The notes: generated by a model not told the origin, from the sequence alone. A stretch of 64,000 nt of DNA from Roseospirillum parvum (GCF_900100455.1 NZ_FNCV01000003.1:62001-126000), one strand, 5' to 3'; positions 40,001-48,223 are shown, counted from the stretch's first letter. Numbers and translations are program-made.

Positions 40001-41606
40001 CCTGCGGCAGAGCGAGGAGCGCTTCGCGAAAGCGTTCCGGGCCAACCCGGCGGCCATGCTGATCTCGACCATCGAGGAAGGCCGCATCATCGACGTCAAT
40101 GATCGCTGGCAGAGCCTGTTCGGCGGCACGCGCCAGGAACTGATCGGCCGAACCACCACCGAGGTCGGCGTCTGGCAGCGTTCCGATGTGCGCGCCGAGG
40201 CGATCGAGCAGTTTCGCCGCGATGGCCAGGTCCGTGATGTTCCGATGGTCTTCTTCACCCGCGCCGGCGTGCCCCTGGACATCCTCTGGTCCGCCGAAAC
40301 CATCACCGTTGGCGATGAGAAGGTGTTCCTGTCCCTGGTCAATGACCTCACGGAGCAGAAGCGCGCGGAACACGCCCTGCGCGAAAGCGAGGCCCGCCTG
40401 AGTGCCGCCATCGAAAGTATCCCTTTCGACTTCTTCCTGCTCGACATCAACGGCCAGTACGTTTTGCAGAACACCGCGTCGCGGCGGCGATGGGGCGATG
40501 TCGTCGGCCGGGATGCGGCCACCGCGACCGTCCACCAGGGACAGGACGCGTCGTGGGGGGCGAAGCTGGACGCGGTGCGGGGCGGGGAGATCGTTGACGC
40601 GGAACTCGAGGTCAACGTGGACGGCGAAGAGCTCTTCTTTCGGAACGTGCTGGCGCCGGTCAAGGATGGAGACGGCGTCCGCGGCATTGTCGAACTGACC
40701 ATGGACATCACCGCGCGCAAACGCACGGAAAGCGAGCTCGAAAGCTACAGGAGCCATCTCGAGGAACTGGTGTCGGAACGCACCGCCGCCCTGCAACAGG
40801 CCATGAGCCAGCTGATGCAGGCCGAGAAGCTCGCCGCGCTGGGCAATCTGGTCGCCGGTCTGGCTCACGAGCTGAACACGCCGCTGGGCAACGCCCGCAT
40901 GGTGGCCAGCACGCTGGCCGAGCACATCAACGATCTGGCTGGCGCCATCGAGCGTGGGGCGCTCAGTCGGGCACAGCTGATGGCCTTTCTGGAGACCGGT
41001 CTTGAGTCCGTCGATCTGCTCGAACGCAACACCGTGCGCGCGGCCGACCTGATCAGCCATGTCAAGGAGGTCGCCATCGACCAGACCAGTGTCCGCCGCC
41101 GCGTTTTCAACCTGCTGCACACCACCGAGGAGGTCCTGTCCACGCTGAGTCCGACGCTGAAGCGCACCGAGCACCGGATCGAGATCGACATTCCCCCGAA
41201 CCTGGAAATGGACAGCTACCCGGGTCCCTTGGAGCAGATCATCACCAACCTCGTCTCGAACTCCCTGACGCACGGTTTCGCCGGCATTCAGTCGGGGCTG
41301 ATCCGGATCGAGGCGCATGCCCTTGATGACGAATTCATCCGCTTCTCCCATGCCGATGACGGCGTCGGCATTCCGCCCGATGTGCGGACCCGGGTGTTCG
41401 ACCCCTTCTTCACCACGCGGCTCGGCCAGGGTGGCAGCGGGCTCGGCCTTTACATCGTCTACAGTCTGGTGACCGGTGCGCTCGGCGGCCAGATCACGGT
41501 CACCAGCGGCGAGGGGCAGACCGGCACGCTCTTCACCCTGACCCTGCCCCGCCGCGCCCCGGAGCGTCAGTCCTCCCAAGCCAGAACTGCCCAGGACGTG
41601 TTTTGA
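37095..41606 (+). CDS. Large multi-PAS/GAF sensor histidine kinase
   Basis: 1503-residue soluble hybrid sensor. I read PAS-like domains at about 10-105, 120-245, 245-365 and 365-495; GAF-like domains at about 500-670 and 675-840; PAS again at about 845-970, 970-1090 and 1090-1215; then coiled coil, HisKA with His1258 (GLAHELNTPLGN), and HATPase with NLVSNSLTHGF, ADDGVGIPPDV and GQGGSGLGLYIVYSL. Boundaries are approximate. No transmembrane segment, so the signals are intracellular (redox, gas, light or small ligands in known PAS/GAF proteins). GTG at 37095 follows AGGAGAG. It is 94 bp behind the REC-GGDEF-EAL gene and likely phosphorylates it. Confidence 0.93.
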   Translation: MNARLGPDSGDALVYWIGRDGRILDISEPVCAFLGYPRDQLVTLSIWDINRAFPAERWLDHWASLQEARQFRFQGAHWRRDGSRCEVEVVAHWVDLGGPPHICAVVTPLTEGRKDYVTLRDSEARLALALDVSGQAPWELDLITGQAMLGQAHAALLGRGPTERLADRETWLGWVHPADQNQIVRLFEQAVSGQIKELKVDFRMRHAAGHWVWLRTIARVVQWDEMGRPSRMLGTHLDITASKRAEEALQLTQASIDRASIAIAWHDREGRIIYINEKGCRSLGYPRDELIGCRVDKFDPEFPIEDHDAAWERLKRKGLHVFESRHVTKDGRSFPVEITATHIATDEKEFSLSFVRDISERKAAEQSLRSSEAFLDSIIKQNPMPLIIFDGKGDVVRHNQAAIELFRATGAPERLEDYNLFEDDRVRGGGHLEELPKVLSEGRTIRFQNRFELRQANGNPVLELDTTLFPIRNANGDITHFALTHVDITELKAAEARLRYHLDSEQALADISALMIKPGWDDLDARLNWMLERIGELTQADRTFLFAITADGLTATNTHEWCAPGITPQILDLQDIRTADHSPFFESLRDGQAVTARADDPDYPLRFKPRLPEPGLHSLICIPVVGGNRLLGFLGLEAIKRQRAWSQIDVRFLRLVAEIVAHTQQHLQSYRAQGEHTWFLESLDRISRILTRSRRDANIMTDLTREIRDIFQADRAYLLHPCDPDAETVEVTVEAARTEYSGTLPETRVIEPNATLRAVFRQALASKGPVLTGFEPDSEDFRQYGTRSRMAIALRPEAHQPWQLGLHQCDAPRDWTGNEQRLFQTIAERIGDALSGHLLLRQLTESEGRYRAVFDNTLDAVIIHDAEGHIMAVNKSMLDIFGLDAQDIATCTVADLCGPGPYQESRLRLHLWNGVMTGDMARFEMVCRRPKDGQVFPVEVILRAIPFGDRQAILANVRDITERTRAEEALRQSEERFAKAFRANPAAMLISTIEEGRIIDVNDRWQSLFGGTRQELIGRTTTEVGVWQRSDVRAEAIEQFRRDGQVRDVPMVFFTRAGVPLDILWSAETITVGDEKVFLSLVNDLTEQKRAEHALRESEARLSAAIESIPFDFFLLDINGQYVLQNTASRRRWGDVVGRDAATATVHQGQDASWGAKLDAVRGGEIVDAELEVNVDGEELFFRNVLAPVKDGDGVRGIVELTMDITARKRTESELESYRSHLEELVSERTAALQQAMSQLMQAEKLAALGNLVAGLAHELNTPLGNARMVASTLAEHINDLAGAIERGALSRAQLMAFLETGLESVDLLERNTVRAADLISHVKEVAIDQTSVRRRVFNLLHTTEEVLSTLSPTLKRTEHRIEIDIPPNLEMDSYPGPLEQIITNLVSNSLTHGFAGIQSGLIRIEAHALDDEFIRFSHADDGVGIPPDVRTRVFDPFFTTRLGQGGSGLGLYIVYSLVTGALGGQITVTSGEGQTGTLFTLTLPRRAPERQSSQARTAQDVF

Positions 41607-41903
41607 TGGGGTGACCCGCCAGGAATGGCCCGTATCCATTTCCTTCAACACGCGGTCCGTTCTCCCCCGGGCGCTCCGCTTTCCGAAGGGGGCCAGGCTA
41701 TTGTGGCTGCGGCTGGAGGCGTCTCAAACGCTCCCCTGTCAGATCGTCGGGAACGGGCCCGCTGCCAGCGCGACCGTGGTTACGCCGCGAGCTGCTCTCG
41801 ATTCAAGATGTAGAGCCGAGAGCGAAAACCGGAACGAAGAGTTGAACGTTCAACTGAAATGGAGTTGAACGGCCGGCGAATGTTCTATCTTCACTCCCAA
41901 CGC
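41607..41903. other. Non-coding gap with 16-bp palindrome
   Basis: No credible gene. It contains a perfect palindrome AGTTGAACGTTCAACT at 41840-41855 and another GTTGAAC at 41864-41870, plus a 7-bp stem (41794-41800/41817-41823). These could be operator sites but no downstream gene is on the right strand. A small AGTTGAAC-controlled RNA is possible but speculative. Confidence 0.45.
41840..41855. promoter_or_regulatory. Perfect 16-bp palindrome
   Basis: AGTTGAACGTTCAACT, with a half-site copy GTTGAAC nine bases on. The symmetry is typical of a dimeric repressor operator. The gene it controls is unclear, since the flanking histidine kinase ends here and the tRNA reads leftward from beyond. Confidence 0.45.
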
Positions 41904-41938
41904 AAAACCCCGCCAAGTCACTGACTTGGCGGGGTTTT
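41904..41938 (-). terminator. tRNA-Lys terminator
   Basis: Perfect 17-bp arms AAAACCCCGCCAAGTCA/complement with a single central base, 3 nt past the tRNA. The arms are the same sequence as the hairpin behind tRNA-Arg 14.5 kb away. Confidence 0.92.
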
Positions 41939-41941
41939 AAT

Positions 41942-42017
<76 letters not shown>

Positions 42018-42217
42018 CCGATGGGGAGGTTTCCCGGTCGCCCAGGGCCAGAAAAGAGGCCCGTCGCGGCGGGGAGGGCCGGATATAGCAAAGCGTCCGG
42101 CGGGTGTCGAGGGCTTTTTGTCGAGGGCTTTTTCATGGGCTGGTGGGGGTAAGTCCGTCGGCAGCCGTTTGGGGCGGTACTCCGGCGGGTGGCCGCCCCA
42201 TGGGCCGTCCTTCAGGC

Positions 42218-43210
42218 TCAGTGGCGGGCCAGATAGGCGCGGCACAGCTCGGCGCTGCCGGCGGTGTAGGCAGCGCCCAACTGGCGGGCCAGGGGGGCCT
42301 CCTGGTGCGAGCCGATCCAGGCCACCAGCAGCAGGCGGCGCAGCAGCACGAAGCTGGGGATTTCGCCCACTTCGTCGTCGCTCAGCGGGCGCACTTGGCG
42401 GTAGCCGCGCACCCAGGCGGCGAGCAGCTCGGGCACCTCCGGGTGGTGCTCGAAAAAGCTCACCGTGGTGGCGGCGTCATAGAGGTGCCAGGTGAAGCCG
42501 CAGTCGTCGAAGTCGAGCACGGTCAGCCGGGGCCCGGCGACCAGCAGGTTGGCCAGCCTGAGGTCGGCGTGGCACAGGCTGAAGTGTTCCGCCGCACGCC
42601 CCAGGCTGTCGAGGCGGCGGGCCAGGCGTTCGATGGTCCGGCCGAACAGGCGTTCGGTCTCGCCGTCCATGCCGATACCCTGGCGCCAGTCCCCCCACAG
42701 CGGGCGATCCCCCAGGGTGGTGTCGAGGTCCCAGGTCTGCCGGGTGAAGTCGGCCGGCGGGGTCCATCCGGCGACCTGACGATGCAGCCGGGCGGCCACG
42801 GCGCCCAGTTCGACGAAATGGTGCTTCAGTTCGGGCGAGTCTTCCCGGGGTTCCTCGCCCGGCTCCCAGGCGAACAGCACCGCCTGGCGGGCGCCGTGCC
42901 CGGCCGTGCCCGGCCAGCTCTGGATCAGGGCGCCGTCGCGGCCGGCGAGGGGGCGTGGGGGGTGGACATCGCCCTCGGTCTGGATGGCCCGCACCCAGGC
43001 CAGCTCGGAGCGGATGGCCGCCGGGTCCTGATACCCCGGGCGGTGCAGGCGCAGCGCCCCGCGCGGCTGCCCCCGGCCATCGTCCAGGCGATAGGTGGCG
43101 TTCTCCGACAGGTTGATCAGTGTGGCCCGGGTGTCGGTGGGCAGGTCCCAGGTGGCGATGGCCCAATCGGCGACCGGGGCGGAGGGAGGGGGCGTGGGAG
43201 TGTCGTTCAT
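42218..43210 (-). CDS. Aminoglycoside-phosphotransferase-fold (SrkA-like) kinase
   Basis: 330-residue protein kinase-like-fold phosphotransferase. The catalytic loop CHADLRLANLL (HxD with following Asn) and the metal-binding LDFDDCG are intact. Length and the VLDFDDCGFTWHLYD segment fit the SrkA/YihE stress-response kinase and homoserine-kinase-II-like subgroup, rather than an antibiotic-resistance enzyme. The start at 43210 is chosen over an ATG 12 codons upstream because composition changes there. Substrate unknown. Confidence 0.88.
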   Translation of the reverse strand: MNDTPTPPPSAPVADWAIATWDLPTDTRATLINLSENATYRLDDGRGQPRGALRLHRPGYQDPAAIRSELAWVRAIQTEGDVHPPRPLAGRDGALIQSWPGTAGHGARQAVLFAWEPGEEPREDSPELKHHFVELGAVAARLHRQVAGWTPPADFTRQTWDLDTTLGDRPLWGDWRQGIGMDGETERLFGRTIERLARRLDSLGRAAEHFSLCHADLRLANLLVAGPRLTVLDFDDCGFTWHLYDAATTVSFFEHHPEVPELLAAWVRGYRQVRPLSDDEVGEIPSFVLLRRLLLVAWIGSHQEAPLARQLGAAYTAGSAELCRAYLARH

Positions 43211-43290
43211 GGCGCGGCAGCATGGCCACTGGCGCGCCGATGTCAATCGGCTTCAGGGGCGGCTTCGGGCGGCGGCTTCAGGCAAGACAA

Positions 43291-43324
43291 ACCCCCGGCC
43301 GGAGGTGGATCTCCGACCGGGGGT
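43291..43324 (-). terminator. Terminator of the EF-hand gene
   Basis: Arms ACCCCCGGCCGGAG and CTCCGACCGGGGGT (one mismatch), 6-nt loop, followed on the minus strand by TTGTCTT. It lies 22 nt past the EF-hand gene's stop. Confidence 0.75.
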
Positions 43325-43346
43325 GTGTGATGCCGGTGGGAACGGC

Positions 43347-44366
43347 TCAGGCCAGGATGGAGACGCCGCCGCTGCGCGGAGGGGTCTGTTCCTCATCGTT
43401 GCCCTCGCCGTCCTCGGGCGTCGGGCCCGGCAGGTAGGGTTCGGGCTCATCGGTGACCAGTGGCGCGGTTTCCCGCTGCTGGCTTTCGACCAACTCCTCG
43501 TAGGCGCTGGGGCCGTCCTCCTGGTTCGGCAGGGGCGCCTCGGGCGGCGCTGGCAGCGGTTCTTCCTGGCTCTGCTCGGCCGGATCGCGGATCACCCCGG
43601 CGGCGACCAGTTCCTCGTAGGTCTGCCGCTCGCTCACCACCTCGTCATAGAAGCGGCCCTGCTCCTGCTCGCCGCCGGCCTCGCCGGGCAGCGGGAAAGC
43701 GGGTTCCTGGTCGGCGGCGCCATCCTCGGCCTGTTCCTCGCCGGGCAGGGGGTAGCTTGCCTCCTTGCCGATCACCACCTCGCCGGTGGTCGGATCGACT
43801 TCGGTGGTGCCGCGCTTGTGGTAGGCAAGCCCGCCGTAGGAGTTGCTGTCGTCGCGGGCCCGGATGGCGTGCTTGAGTTCCACCTGATCGACCCGGCCGT
43901 CGGTGTTCATGTCAAAGCGCGCCTTGAGATCGGGCGTGCCGATCAACTCGGCGGCGGTCGGGGTCAGGATCACCCGGTCGCGGGCTTCCTGGCGGCGCAC
44001 CTCTTTCTGCCGTTCGCCGGCGTCGCGTTGCAGGCTGTCCTGGACGGTGGCCGGACCCTTGTTGCTGGTCGCCGCCGGCTTGTTCTGCTGGCGCGCCTGT
44101 TCGGCCGCGCGCAGGGTGTCGGCCGGCGTGTCCTGGCGCTGGCTGGATTGCTGCTGGTTCTGGTCGCGGCTGCGCCGGCTTTCCTGACGCGCGCTTTCGT
44201 CGGCGCCTTGGACCACGGCGGGGTCGCGCCAGTTGGGGGTGGCTTCGGTCCGGGCGAGGTCGGCCGTCTGCTGGCCCTGGGGGGCCTGCTGGGCATCCCG
44301 GTTGTTGACGGTTGCGGCAACGTGGGCCGCGCTGGTGGCGGCGCCGAAGCCAACTTGGTCACTCAT
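43347..44366 (-). CDS. EF-hand-containing, Gln/Glu-rich low-complexity protein
   Basis: 339-residue protein of unknown function. It has a perfect EF-hand loop DMNTDGRVDQVE (about 152-163; ligands at positions 1, 3, 5, 9 and 12) flanked by Lys/Glu helices. The N-terminal half is Gln/Ala/Arg-rich (RRSRDQNQQQSSQRQD), the C-terminal half acidic and Pro-rich with repeated YPLPGE/FPLPGE phrases. No signal peptide or membrane segment. It probably binds calcium and may act at an extracellular or regulatory site, but this is inference. ATG at 44366 follows AGGAGACC. It stands alone. Confidence 0.78.
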   Translation of the reverse strand: MSDQVGFGAATSAAHVAATVNNRDAQQAPQGQQTADLARTEATPNWRDPAVVQGADESARQESRRSRDQNQQQSSQRQDTPADTLRAAEQARQQNKPAATSNKGPATVQDSLQRDAGERQKEVRRQEARDRVILTPTAAELIGTPDLKARFDMNTDGRVDQVELKHAIRARDDSNSYGGLAYHKRGTTEVDPTTGEVVIGKEASYPLPGEEQAEDGAADQEPAFPLPGEAGGEQEQGRFYDEVVSERQTYEELVAAGVIRDPAEQSQEEPLPAPPEAPLPNQEDGPSAYEELVESQQRETAPLVTDEPEPYLPGPTPEDGEGNDEEQTPPRSGGVSILA

Positions 44367-45062
44367 CCCTAGGTCTCCTTCTGGACCGGAGGTTGAGACG
44401 TTCAGCGAATCGGCGACGCGGGGACGTGATTCCTGTCGCGCTTCCCGCTGGTGCTGGCTGGCTTCCGACCCGGGGCCCAGGGCAAGGCATCCGAGGCCGG
44501 GCGGGCCGCGCTTCCAGGAGCAACGCGCCGGAAGAACCGGCAACCACCGCAGTCAACGTGCTTCCGGTGTGAAAAGGGGTGCCAGGTCTGGGTTGATCCC
44601 CGGGCACCAGCCCTGAGCAAGCGTCGCTTCAGAGGGGCGGGCGCTGCTCTCCTAAGGGGTCGCCAGACTACAGACACCGGCGGATTTCATGCCGGGTGAC
44701 GTTGCAGCCTACTTCGACAGTCCGGGCTCGGCCACCAGAGCCGCAGGATCGTCATTCCCGATCCAGTTGGCGCGTGTCACCATGCCCAAGGCGCATTCTA
44801 CGCCCACCGCCAGTTTACTGGAGGGGTGGGGGGGTCGTCAATCGGCAGCCGAGGCGGAGAATGTCCTGATTGCCCCCTCTATGTGATCGCGCCGCGGTCG
44901 GCTGACAACCCTTGGCGCTTGTTCCGATGCGGTGAAACGGTCAAGATCGTGCGAACCTTATGCGCAAGAGTGCTTTACCGGAGCGGATGCTCCCCACCGC
45001 AACATCCCGAGATCGACATCCTGAACCTGATTCGACGCAACAGCACACGGCAAGGGGGCCTG
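44367..45062. other. Long non-coding gap between EF-hand and PDZ genes
   Basis: About 700 nt, divergent promoters for both genes. Open frames here are short and without family features. No terminator or known RNA element seen. Confidence 0.4.
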
Positions 45063-46463
45063 ATGGGTAGGTGTTGGTTCTTGGCTGGGTATCGGCCGGC
45101 GCCCCGCCGTCAGCCGACGGGCGCCCGTCGGAGCCGGTTTGGCCGGCTGTCGGTGTGGTTCCTGATCGCCGGGCTGGTGGGCGGGACGCTCTCCGAGGTG
45201 CGTGCGGAGTCGGGATTTCTCGGCATGCAGGTGCAGCCGACCCTGCCGGCCATGCGAACCGCGCTGGGCGTGGACGAGGCGTCGCCACGGAAGGTCCCGG
45301 CCGGTGTCCTGGTGATCGATCTGCTGCCCTGGGGCCCCGCCGGCCTGGGCGGCGTGCGGCGTGGCGATCTGGTGCACGCCCTGAATGACCAGCCGGTCGA
45401 CGGTCTGGAGCGGATCGTTGCCTTGGCGGATGCCACCACGCCCGGCCAGACGGTTGATCTGATGGTGACGCGTCAGGGCGAGGTCCATCGCCTCGGTCTT
45501 GCCTTGACCTCCTGGCCACCCGGATGGCGGGGGGTGGCGGAGGCGGTCGCCGAAGATCCGCGCCTCGGTCTTGCCGTCAGTAATCTCGACGATGCCCTGC
45601 GGCACCGCCTGACCGTGCGCTGGGGGGCGCGCGGGGTGATGGTCAGCGAGCTTGTGCCGGGGCGTCCGGCGGCCCGGGCCGGGCTGGCCAAGGGCATGAT
45701 CATCCAGCGCGTGGCGGGCCATCTGATCGTTGACGCGGCCAGTCTGTGGCGGCGTCTGGACAGCCACCAGGGGGATGGCTGGGCCCCCCTGCTGGTTCAG
45801 GATGGCGGCGGCTTCCACCTGCTGGCCCTGCCCCTGAGCCGTCAGGCGCCGGCCGGCCCGCGGCCCCTGTTCCAGGCCCTGGGCCTGCGGTTGGGCGAAT
45901 TGCCGGGGTTGGGCCTGCTGGTGGTCGACGTGACGAGCGGAACGGCGCTGGCCCCGAGCGTGCCACGCGGCGCGATCATCGTCGGCATCGATGGCGTGCC
46001 ACCGACCGTGGCGGCACTTCAGCAGGCTGACCGGCCGTTGACCCTGACCCTGAAAGTGGACGGAGAGGCGCGCGAGGTGCGCCTCGATCCGGCCGCCGCG
46101 CCGTTGCCACCCTCGGCCGAGCGGCGGGATCTGCCCGGGGTCGGTCTGGTGGTCGCCAACCGGAGCGACGCGGTGATAACCAGCCTGGGCTTGCGCTGGG
46201 GGGTGGCCGGGGTGGCGGTGCAGGGGGTGGCGGCCCAGGGGCCGGCCTCCGGTCGCCTGCTGCCCGGCGATACGGTGGTCGCCGTCAACCAGCATCCGGT
46301 GGTGACGGTGGCGGCGCTGGCCGACCGGCTGGACGCGGCGCGGGCGGCCGGGGGAGCCGAGGTGCTGCTGCTGGTCGAGAACGTCTACGGCTACCGTCAC
46401 GTGGTGCTGCCCCTGGGGCGCGGCGACGGTCCGCCCCTGGCGCCCCTGCTGCAACTGGAGTAG
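45063..46463 (+). CDS. Periplasmic protein made of four PDZ domains, no protease domain
   Basis: 466 residues. An N-terminal signal segment (SVWFLIAGLVGGTL, ending near VRAES) sends it to the periplasm. Four PDZ-like units follow: about 50-135 (VLVIDLLPWGPAGL), 165-270 (GLAVSNLDDALRH, SELVPGRPAARAGLAKG), 275-350 (LGLLVVDVTSG), and 370-460 (VGLVVANRSDAVI, LLPGDTVVAVNQHPV). DegP and related HtrA proteases carry PDZ units but also a trypsin-like domain, absent here. It could be a scaffold or substrate-binding partner. ATG at 45063 follows AAGGGGG. Confidence 0.85.
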   Translation: MGRCWFLAGYRPAPRRQPTGARRSRFGRLSVWFLIAGLVGGTLSEVRAESGFLGMQVQPTLPAMRTALGVDEASPRKVPAGVLVIDLLPWGPAGLGGVRRGDLVHALNDQPVDGLERIVALADATTPGQTVDLMVTRQGEVHRLGLALTSWPPGWRGVAEAVAEDPRLGLAVSNLDDALRHRLTVRWGARGVMVSELVPGRPAARAGLAKGMIIQRVAGHLIVDAASLWRRLDSHQGDGWAPLLVQDGGGFHLLALPLSRQAPAGPRPLFQALGLRLGELPGLGLLVVDVTSGTALAPSVPRGAIIVGIDGVPPTVAALQQADRPLTLTLKVDGEAREVRLDPAAAPLPPSAERRDLPGVGLVVANRSDAVITSLGLRWGVAGVAVQGVAAQGPASGRLLPGDTVVAVNQHPVVTVAALADRLDAARAAGGAEVLLLVENVYGYRHVVLPLGRGDGPPLAPLLQLE

Positions 46464-46500
46464 GGGCCAAGAGGCTTGGCCAGGGAGCCTAAGCGATAGC

Positions 46501-46809
46501 CTAAAAGAGACCGCGCAGCAGCCACACCGCGCCGACCCCGGCCAGCATGGTCAGCGGCAGGTTGCGGGTCAACATGGCGACCAGCAGGGCAGCCCCGGCG
46601 GCCAGCCACTCGGGCGGGCCGCCCTGGGCCAGGCTGGTCGCCACCAGGGCGCTCAGCAGGCAGCCGGGCAGGGCGGTGAAGGCCCGCGCCCAGCGGCCCT
46701 CGCGGGGCAGTCGGGCGCCGATCAGGTATCCCCCCAGGCGCAGGGCGAAGGTGCCGCCGGCCAGACCGGCGATGAGCAGCCAGGGGGCGGTGCCCGCCGG
46801 GTCAGCCAT
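46501..46809 (-). CDS. azlD: AzlD family membrane protein, branched-chain amino acid export
   Basis: Small (102-residue) inner-membrane subunit with three to four hydrophobic helices (WLLIAGLAGGTFALRLGGY, LSALVATSLA, GAALLVAMLTRNLPLTMLAG). Works with AzlC to export branched-chain amino acids. The start overlaps azlC's stop by 8 bp (ATGGCTGA). Confidence 0.92.
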   Translation of the reverse strand: MADPAGTAPWLLIAGLAGGTFALRLGGYLIGARLPREGRWARAFTALPGCLLSALVATSLAQGGPPEWLAAGAALLVAMLTRNLPLTMLAGVGAVWLLRGLF

Positions 46810-47506
46810 GGCGCCGCACCCCGGCCAGCGCCGCGCCGCCCAGGCCGCCGGCCAGCAGGGCCCAGGCCGGGGCAAGGCCGGCCCCGCCGATCAGCCCCAG
46901 GGTGAGGGCGGCCGAGGCGACCCACGGCAAAAGGTCCGGACGGCCGCGCCACAGGCCGCGCAGGATGGCGATGAAGGCGGCGATGAAGGCGAAGTCCATG
47001 CCGATGGCGCGCGGCTCGGGCAGGGCCCGGGCGAAGGTCACCCCGGCCACGGTGCTGAGCAGCCACACCGCCAGCAGGCAGGCTCCGCCGCCGACCAGAT
47101 ACCAGTAGCCGACGGCCCGCCCGCGCGCCTGGGCGCCGTGCATCAGGGCCCAGTTCTCGTCGGCCGCCAGATGCAGGGCGAGCAGCTTCTGGCTCCACGG
47201 CCGGCCGGCCAGCTCGTGGCGCAGCGAGGCGGTGATGAGCAGCAGGCGCAGGTTCAGGCCCAGGCCGGCGAGCAGGGCCGCCCCGGCGCCGGCCCCGGCC
47301 ACCAGCCGCTCGACGGCGACGATCTGCGAGGCCCCGGCGAACACCGTGGCGCCCATCAGGCCGGTTTGAAGCTCCGCCATGCCGGCCTGGGCGGCGAGCA
47401 GCCCGAAGGCCAGCCCGTAGGTGGCCACGCCGATGGCCAGCGGGATGATTTCCCGCACGCCGAGCAGGAATTCGCGGCGCGGCGGCAGGGGCGATGGGGC
47501 GGTCAT
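46802..47506 (-). CDS. azlC: AzlC family branched-chain amino acid exporter
   Basis: Multi-spanning inner-membrane permease, 234 residues. Family features are PLAIGVATYGLAFGLLA, GATVFAGASQIVAVE and the charged loop DENWALMH. With the following azlD it forms the AzlCD exporter. It is divergent from an XRE-cupin regulator whose promoter region carries two direct TCGAACGAT repeats, probably its control site. Confidence 0.94.
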   Translation of the reverse strand: MTAPSPLPPRREFLLGVREIIPLAIGVATYGLAFGLLAAQAGMAELQTGLMGATVFAGASQIVAVERLVAGAGAGAALLAGLGLNLRLLLITASLRHELAGRPWSQKLLALHLAADENWALMHGAQARGRAVGYWYLVGGGACLLAVWLLSTVAGVTFARALPEPRAIGMDFAFIAAFIAILRGLWRGRPDLLPWVASAALTLGLIGGAGLAPAWALLAGGLGGAALAGVRRHG

Positions 47507-47564
47507 GGTGGGTCCTTGGTGGCGGTGACGGTGGCATCATGCCGTGCCCCCGGTGTTCCGTCAA

Positions 47565-47594
47565 ATCGAACGATGGTCTATCATGTCGAACGAT
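47565..47594. promoter_or_regulatory. Direct repeats in the azlC-XRE divergent promoter
   Basis: TCGAACGAT at 47566-47574 and 47586-47594, 20 bp apart (about two helical turns, same face of DNA). Likely binding sites for the XRE-cupin regulator, controlling azlCD and itself. Confidence 0.6.
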
Positions 47595-47652
47595 CCTGCT
47601 CCGCACCCGCCCCGCCGCGATGCCCCCCGTGTTTCCGAAAAAGGACCGGCCC

Positions 47653-48201
47653 ATGACCCCCAACGCCCTGATCGCCCGGGCCCTGCGCCGCGAGCGTCAG
47701 CACGCCGGGCTCAGCCTGTCGGCCCTGGCCGCCCGCGCCGGGCTGGCCAAGTCGACCCTGTCGCAACTGGAGGCCGGCCAGGGCAACCCCAGTGTGGAGA
47801 CCCTGTGGGCCCTGGCCACGGCGCTCGGCGTGCCGTTCAGCCAGTTGTTCCAGTCCCCGAACCCCGAGGCGGCCTTGATCCGGGCCGGCGAGGGAACCCC
47901 CCTGAGCGCCCAGGCAACGCCCTTCGCGGCCACCCTGCTGGCCGCCGGCGGGCCGGGCCGGCGGCGCGACCTCTATCGTCTCGATCTGGCCGGCGCGGCG
48001 CGGCGCCAGGCCGAGCCGCATCCGGCGGGGACCGTGGAGCACGCCGTGGTCTGCCAGGGGCGGGTGCGTCTGGGGCCGCTGGAGGCGCTGGAGGAGTTGG
48101 CGCGCGGCGACTACTACCGCTACGCGGCCGACAGGGTGCATCTTTATCAGGGCCTGAGCGACGACTCGGTGGTCCTGCTGGTCATGGAAAGCCCGGCCTG
48201 A
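47653..48201 (+). CDS. XRE-family transcriptional regulator with C-terminal cupin domain
   Basis: 182 residues: an HTH in residues 5-65 (GLSLSALAARAGLAKSTLSQ, recognition region AKSTLSQLEAGQGNPS), followed by a cupin beta-barrel (PAGTVEHAVVCQGRV, LARGDYYRYAADRVHLYQGL). XRE-cupin proteins near azlCD commonly regulate amino acid export; here the gene is divergent from azlC. ATG at 47653 follows AAGGA. Confidence 0.92.
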   Translation: MTPNALIARALRRERQHAGLSLSALAARAGLAKSTLSQLEAGQGNPSVETLWALATALGVPFSQLFQSPNPEAALIRAGEGTPLSAQATPFAATLLAAGGPGRRRDLYRLDLAGAARRQAEPHPAGTVEHAVVCQGRVRLGPLEALEELARGDYYRYAADRVHLYQGLSDDSVVLLVMESPA

Positions 48202-48223
48202 GGCGACCCACCGGCGAGACGGC

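Noticed and set aside
42218-43210. Aminoglycoside resistance gene
   Set aside because: The phosphotransferase fold is shared with SrkA/homoserine-kinase-like enzymes and no resistance context exists.
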